This document shows positions 1 to 8,268 of a DNA stretch of 64,000 nt, one piece after another (position 1 is the stretch's first letter; every line of letters begins with the position of its first letter). The notes under the pieces were generated by a model, which saw nothing but the letters and a program-made list of their open reading frames with translations, was not told where the DNA came from and did not search any database. Location: contig NZ_LMUD01000009.1 of NCBI RefSeq assembly GCF_009766095.1, positions 103,430-167,429 of the forward strand, written 5' to 3'. The translations under genes were made by a program, and so were the position numbers. This DNA comes from Granulicella sp. S190. GTDB lineage: Bacteria > Acidobacteriota > Terriglobia > Terriglobales > Acidobacteriaceae.

Positions 1-1056
1 GAGACGGACGAGTGCTCCCTCGAGCTCGCGCACGTTGGTGCGGACGTTCGAGGCGATGAACATGGCGACATCGGTGGGAAGCTGCGTCTGCTCGCTCTCC
101 GCCTTTTTCTGCAGGATGGCGACCTTGGTCTCGAGGTCGGGCGGTTGAATGTCGGCGATGAGTCCCCACTCGAAGCGGGAGCGGAGACGGTCTTCAAAGT
201 CGGCCAGCTCTTTGGGAGGGCGGTCACTGGCGATGACGATCTGCTTCATGCTCTCGTGCAGGGTGTTGAAGGTATGGAAGAACTCCTCCTGGGTGCGCTC
301 TTTGCCGGCGAGGAACTGGATGTCGTCGATGAGCAGGACATCGACGTTGCGGAACTTGTCGCGGAAGCCGGTCATCTTGTCGTAGCGGACCGAGTTGATC
401 ATCTCGTTGGTGAACTTCTCACCGCTGACATAGCTGATGGAGGCGTGGGGCTGACGGCGCTTCACGTCGTGGCCGATGGCGTGCATGAGATGGGTTTTGC
501 CCATGCCGACGCCGCCGTAGAGGAAGAGCGGGTTGTAGGCCTTTGACGGCCGCTCTGCCACAGCCTGCGCGGCTGCAGCTGCGAACTGGTTGCCGCTGCC
601 GATGACGAAGGCGTCGAACTGATAGCGCGGGTTGAGCTGAGAGGCTGCACTCCAGTCGAAGCGTGCCTGCTCCGGCGTGGGACCGGAGACGGTGCTGGCT
701 GGCGCGCCGAGACGCTGCCTGGGAGCGCTCTGGCTGTGGCTGGGCACGGGGGCGAATCCGCCGTCTTCGCGTACCTTGGGGGCGCGGGGATCCTGCTCCG
801 GCGTGGTGAAGGCGACGGCTTCGACGTCGAGGCCGAGATTGTCGATGGCTTCCTGGATGAGGTCGGCGTAGCGGTCGCCGATGTGCTGAAAGTCCGTGGA
901 AGGAATTCGCACGAAGAGCTTCTTGCCCTCGAGGTGCGAGAAGCGGGTTGGCTTGAGCCACGTCTCGTACGACTGGCGATTAATTTTCTTTTCCAGTGCA
1001 GCCAGGATACGTACCCAATAATTCAATACGGCGGTCGCCGTCGGAACGAATGACAT
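1..1056 (-). CDS. dnaA: Chromosomal replication initiator DnaA (3' end outside window)
   Basis: DnaA binds DnaA boxes at oriC and opens the origin as an ATP-dependent AAA+ oligomer. The protein starts at the ATG complementary to 1054-1056 ([14 protein letters not shown]) and runs off the left edge after 352 codons. Visible are the N-terminal domain I, a Pro/Ala-rich linker, the start of the AAA+ core ([19 protein letters not shown], Walker A), the Walker B stretch [21 protein letters not shown], and sensor/arginine-finger segments. The DNA-binding domain IV lies outside the window. An AAGGAAA ribosome-binding site precedes the ATG. It is divergent from rpmH, as in many bacteria. Confidence 0.97.
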   Translation of the reverse strand, partial: MSFVPTATAVLNYWVRILAALEKKINRQSYETWLKPTRFSHLEGKKLFVRIPSTDFQHIGDRYADLIQEAIDNLGLDVEAVAFTTPEQDPRAPKVREDGGFAPVPSHSQSAPRQRLGAPASTVSGPTPEQARFDWSAASQLNPRYQFDAFVIGSGNQFAAAAAQAVAERPSKAYNPLFLYGGVGMGKTHLMHAIGHDVKRRQPHASISYVSGEKFTNEMINSVRYDKMTGFRDKFRNVDVLLIDDIQFLAGKERTQEEFFHTFNTLHESMKQIVIASDRPPKELADFEDRLRSRFEWGLIADIQPPDLETKVAILQKKAESEQTQLPTDVAMFIASNVRTNVRELEGALVRL

Positions 1057-1771
1057 TCTTAGTTTCCTTGTCTTGTTTCCTGTTCCAAACCAGACGCGGC
1101 ACTTCTTTCAATCGTGCGGCTTCGCACGGTAATCGGCAAACAGTCATCCTTTCCTGACCTTGCGGACAGAGAGGAAGACTACTGTGTTGCCAGAAATCTC
1201 TCCGCTGTGCACCGAGTGCGACCTGGTTGCGGAGAGGAGTAGTTCAACGTGAATCAGAGTGCGGGACGACTGGGCTTGCAGAAAAACGTCTTGCGAATCG
1301 GGTTCGATAGTAGCACGGAAAAGACAGCGATTTTCCATGCAAAGAATCAAAAAAAAGAAGTTGCACCATAAGCAGTGAAGAAGTGAAATTGAGCGTTCCC
1401 AGAGGGGAAAAAATACGTAGCGACTGGGATGATTCTTCTCTTCTACTGCGAAGTTTCTTGTGATAGGGACAGCGTAGTTTTGGACATCACTTTGTCGGGG
1501 GAGAGAGCTTCAACAAATCTCAGAGCGGCTGCGACGGAGGATGCGAACGGTACTTCCATCATAGCTTGGTATGAGGTCGATGATCTGCTGCGGAGTTGTT
1601 TGAGCGATGTCATTTTGACGATCTCTTTCATGAGCATTAATGAGGAGCATCTATGAAGCCTCTTCTCCCAGGAGTGCTGCCGGGGAGCGCTGCTGCGCGT
1701 TGAGTGAGGAGTCCACAGTCATCGCGAGGATGGCCCTTCGTCACTGGCACAAAGGTCGCAGCAGAGAGGGC
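1057..1771. other. dnaA-rpmH intergenic region, no gene seen
   Basis: This divergent stretch separates dnaA (minus) and rpmH (plus). It contains an A-rich run near 1350-1420 and a short GTGCG/CGCAC hairpin near 1112, but no convincing coding frame. No copy of the DnaA-box consensus TTATCCACA was found on either strand, so an oriC call here is not supported even though the gene context would suggest one. Confidence 0.6.
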
Positions 1772-1800
1772 TGTGAAAATCCGGTCCGATCGGGTATACT
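1772..1800 (+). promoter_or_regulatory. Candidate rpmH promoter
   Basis: A TATACT -10-like hexamer at 1795-1800 lies about 65 bp upstream of the rpmH ATG. The -35 side (TGTGAA near 1772-1777) is weak. The call rests on the near-consensus -10 and its position before a ribosomal protein gene. Confidence 0.4.
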
Positions 1801-1865
1801 CAGAGATTGCTGCAACAGTCTAAAAGTTTGAGCAGGTGTTGTACCCTGCGCAGGAGTTTTTTGTC

Positions 1866-2021
1866 ATGCCGAAGCGTACCTTTCAACCGAACCGCCGCCA
1901 CCGCGCCAAGACCCACGGCTTTCTTTCCCGCATGAAGACCAAGGCAGGTGCTGCAGTCCTGAGCCGCCGCCGCGCCAAGGGCCGTCATAAGATCGCCGTC
2001 AGCGCCGGTTTCCGCGACTAG
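1866..2021 (+). CDS. rpmH: Large ribosomal subunit protein bL34
   Basis: A 51-residue, highly basic protein beginning [19 protein letters not shown] with the continuation [19 protein letters not shown], diagnostic of bL34. It is a 50S subunit component binding 23S rRNA. An upstream in-frame extension exists, but the ATG at 1866 gives the exact family N-terminus. It is followed by a strong terminator and then rnpA, the conserved rpmH-rnpA-yidD-yidC order. Confidence 0.98.
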   Translation: MPKRTFQPNRRHRAKTHGFLSRMKTKAGAAVLSRRRAKGRHKIAVSAGFRD

Positions 2022-2066
2022 TTTTACTTCTCTGAAGCGAAGAGATCGAAGAAAATTTCAAAAGGT

Positions 2067-2120
2067 GATACAGGCCATCGAGGAGAGCTGCGGCTCGCTC
2101 CTGATGGCCTGTATCTTTTT
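2067..2120 (+). terminator. Rho-independent terminator or attenuator after rpmH
   Basis: A perfect 13-bp stem, GATACAGGCCATC (2067-2079) with GATGGCCTGTATC (2103-2115), is followed directly by a T-run. An A-rich stretch on the other side gives it a bidirectional look. It lies between rpmH and rnpA and may let rpmH be transcribed in excess of rnpA. Confidence 0.85.
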
Positions 2121-2217
2121 CCGTTTTGCCTGCGCTGTTGTGGCTGTGCGTTCGGCCAGCCCGCAGCTTTAAAACCATAGCTAGTAGGATGAGAGGGAGC
2201 GGATTGCTCCGACCGTG

Positions 2218-2655
2218 ATGACCGCGACTCCAAACCCGATCTTTCGTCTGCGCAAACATGCCGACTATCAGCGCGTGTACAAGGCCAGCCGCAAACAGTT
2301 CGCCAAACAGATGAGCTACTTTTTTACGTTGCGGCCGCAGCTTGGACCGGATGGCACAGCGCTGCGGGATGCCGATGCGTCGAGTCCGCGCGTGGGCCTG
2401 ACGGTGGGGAAGGTGATGGGGAAGGCAGTCGACCGCAACCGCATCAAGCGGCGGATGCGTGAGGCGGTGCGGAGGAATCTTGCGGCTCTCCACACGCCGG
2501 TGGACGTTGTGCTGCACCCACGACGCAGCGTGATCGATCTCGACTTTCCAACGCTTGAGCGCGAGGTGGCGATTGTCTTTCGCGCGATTCAAAAGGCGGC
2601 GGAGAGGCAACCGAAGGATCGCGCGGGCAAGCATCCTCCTACTCTCTCGCTCTAA
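2218..2655 (+). CDS. rnpA: Ribonuclease P protein component
   Basis: This is the protein cofactor of RNase P, which matures tRNA 5' ends. The family signature [15 protein letters not shown] is present about two-thirds along, and the N-terminal [18 protein letters not shown] segment is typical. The length of about 145 residues is slightly longer than usual because of an insert around [13 protein letters not shown]. The start is ATG 2218, or the GTG three bases upstream at 2215. yidD starts five bases after the stop, so the two are probably co-transcribed. Confidence 0.95.
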   Translation: MTATPNPIFRLRKHADYQRVYKASRKQFAKQMSYFFTLRPQLGPDGTALRDADASSPRVGLTVGKVMGKAVDRNRIKRRMREAVRRNLAALHTPVDVVLHPRRSVIDLDFPTLEREVAIVFRAIQKAAERQPKDRAGKHPPTLSL

Positions 2656-2659
2656 AACC

Positions 2660-2914
2660 ATGGATGACAAGCCCAGCTTCGCGGTTCGCATGGCCTACGG
2701 GATCTACAAGGGTGTTCTTTCGCCGGTGCTGCATGCGTTTAGCCCCAGCCAGTGCCTGTATCTGCCGACGTGCTCTGAGTATGCGTATGTCGCGCTGGTG
2801 CGTTTCGGCGTGATGAAGGGTTCGTGGCTGGCGCTTCGGCGGGTTGGCCGATGCCATCCGTTCGCGAAGGGCGGCCTGGATCCGGTTCCGTTGCGCGGAG
2901 CGGGCACTGAGTAA
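2660..2914 (+). CDS. yidD: Membrane protein insertion efficiency factor YidD
   Basis: An 84-residue protein with the family core [17 protein letters not shown] and [15 protein letters not shown]. YidD is a small inner-membrane-associated protein thought to assist YidC-dependent insertion. It sits between rnpA and yidC in the conserved order. The reading frame continues upstream through rnpA, but the ATG at 2660 gives the expected length and follows the rnpA stop. Confidence 0.95.
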   Translation: MDDKPSFAVRMAYGIYKGVLSPVLHAFSPSQCLYLPTCSEYAYVALVRFGVMKGSWLALRRVGRCHPFAKGGLDPVPLRGAGTE

Positions 2915-3034
2915 GGGACTGACTAAACGGGATCTGGCGCTGCACCTGTTTCTACAGACCATTTATCATGAGAAGTAGCGTCTTCGAGTTTCTCCGGAGG
3001 CAGCTTACGTTTCACAAAGAATAGGAAGTCTCTT

Positions 3035-4834
3035 TTGGCTGAGTTCAAGAACCCCAATCAACAGGGCGGCGGCGACAATAAATCGCTGCTCGTCATGATG
3101 CTCGTCCTGGTCACCGTCTTCTTTGGCCTGCAGTACTTCCGCTCGAAGAACAACCCGCAGACGGCTTCTCCGAATGCCAGCCAGAGCGCTCCCGCGAGTA
3201 CGCCACAGGCTGCTCCGCAGGCGATGACTCCGGCAGCGGCGAACAGCACGCTCCCGGGCTCGGCTACGACTCCTTCGGTGCCGGCGGTGCAGGCCCAGGC
3301 AGAGGCGACCACGACGGTGGAGAACGAGCTCTATCGCATTACGTTTAGCAATCGCGGCGCCCAGGTCTCAAGCTGGATTTTGAAGAAGTACAAGGACTCC
3401 GATGGCAAGCCGCTGAACCTGGTGCATACGCAGGCGGCGCAGCAGTTCGGCTATCCGCTCTCGCTGTATACGTACGACGCGGCGTTGACGGCGGGGCTGA
3501 GCAAGGCGCTGTATGTGCCGTCGGCGAGTGGGACGCTGGCTGCTCCGGCGAGCCTTACGTTCAACTATTCGGACGGCTCGACGACGGTGCGCAAGACGTT
3601 CTCGTTCGACGAGACTTACGTGCTGCATGCGGATGTTGAGGTGACACGGAACGGCGCTCCGGTTCGCACGCTGATCAACTGGCCCGGCGGCTTTGGCGAT
3701 CAGGATAATGCTTCGGCGTATGCGGGCGCGCAGCTGGATGTTGCGCGGCATGCGAAGGAAGAGCACCTGGCGGCGAAGAAGGTTTCGGGCGGCGAGACGT
3801 TGAACGGGCCGTTCGATTGGGCGGGCACGAGTGATACTTATTTTGCTGCGATCTTTCTGCCGGATTCACCGGATACCTCGTCGCTGGTGATGTCACATAA
3901 CCAGCTGGATGTGGCGAAGACGATTCGGCGTACGGGACTTGGCTCGGGTGCTCCGGCGAAGGGAGCGATCGAGGTACCGATTCTGGGCGCAGCGCTGGGC
4001 GATACCAGCGGACGGACGCAGACCCGCGTGTATGTTGGGCCCAAGGCCGTGAATGTGCTACGGGGGATTCACGCGACGGGCGATACGATTACGCTAGAGC
4101 CGCTGCTGGACTTCGGCTTCTTCGGGCCGATCGGGAAGTACCTGTTCCTGTCGCTGCAGTTTATCCATGCGCACATTACGTCGAACTGGGGCTGGTCGAT
4201 TGTGCTGCTGACGGTGCTGATCAACCTGCTGATTCTGCCGTTGCGCGTGAAGACGATGCAGAGCGGGCTGAAGATGCAGCGGATTCAGCCGCAGATGGAC
4301 GCGATCAAGGAGCGATACAAGAAGTACAAGGCGACCGATCCGAAGCGCAACGAGATGAACGTCGAGATCATGAAGCTGCAGAAGGATAATGGAGTGAACA
4401 TGTTCGGCGGGTGTATTCCTACGCTGATCCAGATGCCGCTGCTGTTTGCGTTCTTCAGCATGCTGCCGAAGGTGGTGGAGCTGCGGCAGGCGCACTGGTT
4501 CTGGCTGCCGGATCTGTCGAGCGCCGACCCGTATCACATTCTGCCTATCGTGATGATTGTCAGCCAGTTCCTGGTGCAGTTCTACACGCCGTCGCCGGGT
4601 GTCGATCCGCAGCAGCAGAAGATGATGGCGTTCATGATGCCGGCGGTCTCGGGATATATGACCTGGAACTATGCGTCGGGGCTGGCTCTTTACTGGACGA
4701 TCGGGAACCTGATCAGCATCGTGCAGCAGTCGGTGATGAATCGGACCAGCCTGGGCCGGGAGATGCGGGAGATTGCGGCGAAACGCGCTCGCCGCAAGGC
4801 AGGAGCGCCCACTACCATTTCGGGAAAACGGTGA
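3035..4834 (+). CDS. yidC: Membrane protein insertase YidC
   Basis: YidC inserts and folds inner-membrane proteins with or without SecYEG. The 599-residue protein has an N-terminal TM (about residues 17-33), a Ser/Ala/Pro-rich linker, the large periplasmic beta-supersandwich typical of Gram-negative YidC, and the conserved C-terminal five-TM core (WGWSIVLLTVLINLLILPLRVKTMQS; NMFGGCIPTLIQMPLLFAFF). It appears to start with TTG (3035-3037) preceded by an AGGAAG site. No in-frame ATG gives the expected N-terminus. Confidence 0.96.
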   Translation: MAEFKNPNQQGGGDNKSLLVMMLVLVTVFFGLQYFRSKNNPQTASPNASQSAPASTPQAAPQAMTPAAANSTLPGSATTPSVPAVQAQAEATTTVENELYRITFSNRGAQVSSWILKKYKDSDGKPLNLVHTQAAQQFGYPLSLYTYDAALTAGLSKALYVPSASGTLAAPASLTFNYSDGSTTVRKTFSFDETYVLHADVEVTRNGAPVRTLINWPGGFGDQDNASAYAGAQLDVARHAKEEHLAAKKVSGGETLNGPFDWAGTSDTYFAAIFLPDSPDTSSLVMSHNQLDVAKTIRRTGLGSGAPAKGAIEVPILGAALGDTSGRTQTRVYVGPKAVNVLRGIHATGDTITLEPLLDFGFFGPIGKYLFLSLQFIHAHITSNWGWSIVLLTVLINLLILPLRVKTMQSGLKMQRIQPQMDAIKERYKKYKATDPKRNEMNVEIMKLQKDNGVNMFGGCIPTLIQMPLLFAFFSMLPKVVELRQAHWFWLPDLSSADPYHILPIVMIVSQFLVQFYTPSPGVDPQQQKMMAFMMPAVSGYMTWNYASGLALYWTIGNLISIVQQSVMNRTSLGREMREIAAKRARRKAGAPTTISGKR

Positions 4835-4860
4835 ATTTTAACAGGCTCCGGAGATTTTGA

Positions 4861-4931
4861 CAGGTTCCAGATACGAGCGGAAGTGATACTACTTTGAGAT
4901 AATGGTAATAACGCTCGTACTTTGGAACCTG
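4861..4931 (+). promoter_or_regulatory. Long imperfect hairpin in the jag leader
   Basis: CAGGTTCCA (4861-4869) pairs with TGGAACCTG (4923-4931), and TACGAGCG (4872-4879) pairs with CGCTCGTA (4912-4919). Together these form a 17-bp interrupted stem around an AT-rich loop. It sits between yidC and jag and its 3' arm ends nine bases before the jag start. There is no T-run, so a leader or regulatory role is more likely than simple termination. Confidence 0.5.
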
Positions 4932-4939
4932 GTTGTTAC

Positions 4940-5560
4940 ATGATGACGAACCCCTTTATGGATCAGGGCCATGCGGTAAAGAAGGTTAGAGACTTTCTAA
5001 AGGTTTTGACGGATACAGGAAGTTTCGATCTGCAATCCAACATCCTTGCCTGCAACGGCCACGTGCAACCCAGCCCTGATGCTCCTGTCAGTGCGGACTC
5101 CCCTGTCTCAACCGGTACACCACAGACTCCGCTTATCTGCGTTGAGTTTACGGGCCGGGACACCTCCCTTCTTCTGGCCCGCAACGGCGAACTGCTTCAC
5201 GCTCTCGAGCACGTCGCCGCGAAGATTCTCCGCCTGGAACCCGAAGAACACGATCTGATCTTCTTCGATGCTGAGGGCTTCAAAGCCAAGCGGGACCGCG
5301 AGCTTCATCTGTCTGCCGAGACTGCTATCGAACAGGTTCGGGCCACCAACAGGCCCTACTCTTTTCCGCCGATGACCTCGCGCGAACGCCGCATGCTCCA
5401 CCTTGCGCTGGCAAAGTCCGGCTTGCCGACGGCCTCTTCGGGCGAAGGTCCAAGAAGGTTCGTGATTCTTTATCCGGATGGCCCGGTACCCACTACACCC
5501 GAGTCGCCTCAGACGGCAGAGCGTACGCGAGCGATTCAGAACAGCTTTCGCCGCCGCTAA
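4940..5560 (+). CDS. khpB: Jag/KhpB-like R3H-domain RNA-binding protein
   Basis: A protein of about 206 residues encoded directly after yidC, the standard place for Jag/KhpB (SpoIIIJ-associated protein). A KH-like segment (VEFTGRDTSLLLARNGELLHALEHVAAKILRL) is followed by an R3H-like segment with SRERRMLHLALAKSGL. It is predicted to be a cytoplasmic RNA-binding protein. The frame opens at TTG 4922, but that codon lies in a hairpin arm. ATG 4940 or 4943 is preferred. The N-terminal Jag_N domain seems reduced. Confidence 0.85.
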   Translation: MMTNPFMDQGHAVKKVRDFLKVLTDTGSFDLQSNILACNGHVQPSPDAPVSADSPVSTGTPQTPLICVEFTGRDTSLLLARNGELLHALEHVAAKILRLEPEEHDLIFFDAEGFKAKRDRELHLSAETAIEQVRATNRPYSFPPMTSRERRMLHLALAKSGLPTASSGEGPRRFVILYPDGPVPTTPESPQTAERTRAIQNSFRRR

Positions 5561-5580
5561 AGACGCTCCCACTTAGTGAA

Positions 5581-6144
5581 TCAGCTCTGGGAGTACGGCA
5601 CCAGACCGCCCGCTTCCCATCTTTTCTTTCCCGGCTTGCTTTCAGAGGGTGTGGCAATGGTCACGGATTGCCCGTCGAGGTACCGATGCCAGTCCTCAGA
5701 CTCAGCCACTTGCTTGATGTGCTCATTTCGTTTCATCAGAAATGCGACGAGGTGTCGCTTGACCACCAACTTTGTCGCAAACCGTCCAAGCGCACCCCAG
5801 GGAGCTGTGAACCGGACCTCATCCCTGATCCGGGTGCCTTCGTCCATGGCCGCAAAGTGATGCTCGTGCTCGAAGTGGGAGAAGACACCCTTGACCATGG
5901 AGTCGCGAAAGTAAGAGTAGGGGCGCATAGAGTCGATTCTGCTCTTGTGGCGCAGCTTCAGTCCGAGATGCCGGCCACGAAAGGTGACCGTCTCGCCTTC
6001 GCTGATAAGGCCTGTCATTACCCCATCGACCGCACTCTCACCAGAGGAGCGTGCCGAAGCCACATGAAGATCGACACTCAGGCTAAGCAGAAAGACCCGT
6101 TCTACGGGTGCATCTATCCAGGTTTCTAATTGAATCGTTTCCAT
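5581..6144 (-). CDS. SRPBCC (START-like) family protein
   Basis: The 187-residue protein starts METIQLETWIDAPVERVF and contains FRGRHLGLKLRHKSRID, FRDSMVKGVFSHFEHEHHF and RDEVRFTAPWGALGR. This pattern fits the ligand-binding SRPBCC/polyketide-cyclase-like fold. It is a paralogue of the protein at 7199-7684: both share the INAP/IDAP-VERxF start, FRD/FQD, HEHHF/HDHHLF and a C-terminal KVAES-W-RYL. Binding specificity is unknown. It is probably the last gene of a minus-strand run with the oxidoreductase upstream (46-bp gap). Confidence 0.7.
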   Translation of the reverse strand: METIQLETWIDAPVERVFLLSLSVDLHVASARSSGESAVDGVMTGLISEGETVTFRGRHLGLKLRHKSRIDSMRPYSYFRDSMVKGVFSHFEHEHHFAAMDEGTRIRDEVRFTAPWGALGRFATKLVVKRHLVAFLMKRNEHIKQVAESEDWHRYLDGQSVTIATPSESKPGKKRWEAGGLVPYSQS

Positions 6145-6190
6145 GGCCCGTCACCATTTACTTTTTAGTACTCGGCGTAACGAGAATAGA

Positions 6191-7099
6191 TTACGCCAGT
6201 AATAGTACTTTTCCTATACCACCTTTTTCCGCGGCAGCCTGCGCCTCGCCTGCATCGGCCAATGGCACCATCCGGTCGATTGGGATGACGAACCGTCCTT
6301 CGGCCACATCTTCGGCCATCCTTCGGAGCGTCTTTGTATCCGGGACCGCTTGGACAGGCTCGATCCTGACAGTGGGGTGCATCTTTGCGTTGCCGGGAGG
6401 CCCGAGGACCGAAGCGAAGACACCACCCTGCTTGACCTTTGCCAGCAGGGTCTCCGCAGTCTTGCCGCCCACGGTGTCGGCTATCGCATCGAGGAATCCA
6501 AGTTTGTCGACTGCCTGCGGGTCGTCGAGTGCGAGCACGTGGTCGACGCCGAGGCTCTCCGCTTGTTTGAGCTGCGATTTTTTTACTCCAGCGAAGACGA
6601 CGGCTCCCGCCTTCTTCGCGGTCCATACGGCAGAGCGGCCGACACCGCCCACGGCGCCGGACACGAGGACTGTCTGGCCTTTCTCGATCTTCGTGCCGCG
6701 CGTGATCAACTGCTCCCCGGTCAAGGTGACCAGAGGCAACGCCGCCGCCTTTACCAGATCCAGCTTTTCAGGAACCAGTGCAAGGTCGGATGCCTTCACC
6801 ACTACGAGTTCGGCGTAGGCTTTTGTCGTGAGCGCCATCACCTTATCGCCGGGGGCGAATCCGGTGACGCGGCCGCCAATCTCGCGCACGATGCCGGAGA
6901 TATCTCTTCCAAGGATTGCCGGCAGTTCGAGAGGGAAGTTTTGCCTCGCCTCGCCACTGCGCATCTTGTAGTCGATGGGGTTTACGCTGCTTGCGGCGAC
7001 TCTTACGAGCACCTCTCCCAGACCAGCCACAGGATCAGGCATGCCCTCATACTTCAACTTGTCCGGTCTACCGTACTCGTGCAACACGACAGCCTTCAT
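6191..7099 (-). CDS. Quinone-oxidoreductase-like MDR alcohol dehydrogenase family protein
   Basis: The roughly 302-residue protein starts MKAVVLHEYGRPDKLKYEG and carries the zinc-free MDR pattern: a GroES-like N-terminal half with SVNPIDYKMRSG and GRDISGIVREIG, then a Rossmann motif (VLVSGAVGGVGRSAVWTAKKAG). It is predicted to use NADPH to reduce quinones or enone-type substrates in the cytoplasm. The frame extends upstream to 7150, but the Met at 7099 matches family starts. It lies between two paralogous SRPBCC genes on the same strand. Confidence 0.85.
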   Translation of the reverse strand: MKAVVLHEYGRPDKLKYEGMPDPVAGLGEVLVRVAASSVNPIDYKMRSGEARQNFPLELPAILGRDISGIVREIGGRVTGFAPGDKVMALTTKAYAELVVVKASDLALVPEKLDLVKAAALPLVTLTGEQLITRGTKIEKGQTVLVSGAVGGVGRSAVWTAKKAGAVVFAGVKKSQLKQAESLGVDHVLALDDPQAVDKLGFLDAIADTVGGKTAETLLAKVKQGGVFASVLGPPGNAKMHPTVRIEPVQAVPDTKTLRRMAEDVAEGRFVIPIDRMVPLADAGEAQAAAEKGGIGKVLLLA

Positions 7100-7198
7100 G
7101 GAAAACACCTCATACCCAGGTAAGATGCATAACGCAACGCATCTGCCCATGCGGTTAGACGAGGTAGCACAGTATTGTGTGTTTGGGGGTGTTCCGCG

Positions 7199-7684
7199 TT
7201 ACGGTTCCGCGTGGATCTCTTCCGGGAGATATCTTCGCCACTCCTGGCTTTCGGCAACCTTCTTCAGCAGTTGCATGCGGCGGCGCAGCACACGGGAGAT
7301 GTAGGGCACGAGGATGGTCTGAGCGACGATCCTTCCTATCCAGGAGAGCGGCAGCGTAAATCGAATCTTGTCGTTCAGGACGGTGCGCCCATCCATATAG
7401 AAGAGATGATGGTCGTGCTGGAATCGTTTGAACCGCCCACGGCCCATCGTGTCCTGGAAGTAGGTTGGCCGCTCGTAACGTGTGATGAAGCTCTCATGCA
7501 TCTGCGGAAAGCCGAACTTCCATCCTGCCCAGAGCAGATGATCTCCGCCTACGATCATGCCAGTGGTCTTGCCTTCGATCGGCTTCATTCCCAGTGTTCT
7601 TCCCACCAACTCAATGTTGGTCGAAAGCAGAAAACATCTCTCGATCGGAGCATTGATATGAACACTGTCGCTAATCGTAAACAT
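7199..7684 (-). CDS. SRPBCC (START-like) family protein
   Basis: A 161-residue protein, MFTISDSVHINAPIERCFLL, similar in order and motifs to the product of 5581-6144. A C-terminal segment KVAESQEWRRYLPEE matches the paralogue's KVAESEDWHRYLDGQ. The frame opens at 7723, but ATG 7684 places the beta-strand start as in its paralogue. Substrate unknown. Confidence 0.7.
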   Translation of the reverse strand: MFTISDSVHINAPIERCFLLSTNIELVGRTLGMKPIEGKTTGMIVGGDHLLWAGWKFGFPQMHESFITRYERPTYFQDTMGRGRFKRFQHDHHLFYMDGRTVLNDKIRFTLPLSWIGRIVAQTILVPYISRVLRRRMQLLKKVAESQEWRRYLPEEIHAEP

Positions 7685-7831
7685 CGGTCCCCTGTCGATT
7701 GTACTGTTTCCGAGGCGTGTCACTCAAGCTAAACCTTTGCTCGTCAACAGATCCGCCATTTTGCGGCGAATCGTTTCTGCTGTGCTGTCTGCCCTCGAAG
7801 GTGATCCGGCGTAACCGGGACAGTACATCTC

Positions 7832-8191
7832 TCAACTCGATGAGAAGCCTCGTTCGGCTTCGGCTTTCTGATGGCAGCTATGACACAGCAGTTGAGTATT
7901 TCTTGCAGTATACCCGTCGATAGCGCGAAACCGATCAAGCTCTGCTCCACGGGCGGGCAACGCCTGCTGACAAATGGCGCAGAGTCCGAGCTGGCTCCTT
8001 CGCTTTGCCTCCTTCAGCTTGCGTCGCTGCGTCGGTGTTCCGCGCTCGTCGAACTCCAATCGCTTCAGGATGTATCGCCGCAACTGGAAGAGCCGGTCGC
8101 GGTCTTCGCCAGCGACGGCGCTGATCTGTGCGCGTAGCTGGTCGAGGATCGCAATCGCTGCGGCCCGATCGTTGTCAGAGAGCGAAGCCAT
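7832..8191 (-). CDS. Small HNH-like/zinc-binding protein
   Basis: A 119-residue protein with an alpha-helical N-terminal half and a C-terminal CAICQQ ... LDRFRAIDGYTARNTQLLCHSCHQKAEAERG, a CxxC...CxxC arrangement as in HNH endonuclease-type zinc folds. The usual central His pair is not clear, so nuclease activity is uncertain. It lies 78 bp downstream of thrS on the same strand and may be co-transcribed. Confidence 0.65.
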   Translation of the reverse strand: MASLSDNDRAAAIAILDQLRAQISAVAGEDRDRLFQLRRYILKRLEFDERGTPTQRRKLKEAKRRSQLGLCAICQQALPARGAELDRFRAIDGYTARNTQLLCHSCHQKAEAERGFSSS

Positions 8192-8268
8192 GGTGGGTCC
8201 TCGAGAAGTTAGCGAGTCAGCAAGCTAGCAAGGCAGTTAGCTCTCAGCTTCGCTTGGCTTCTTTGTTT

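Noticed and set aside
1057..1865. oriC between dnaA and rpmH
   Set aside because: No DnaA box consensus or clear tandem 13-mers found by eye; left as unannotated intergenic DNA.
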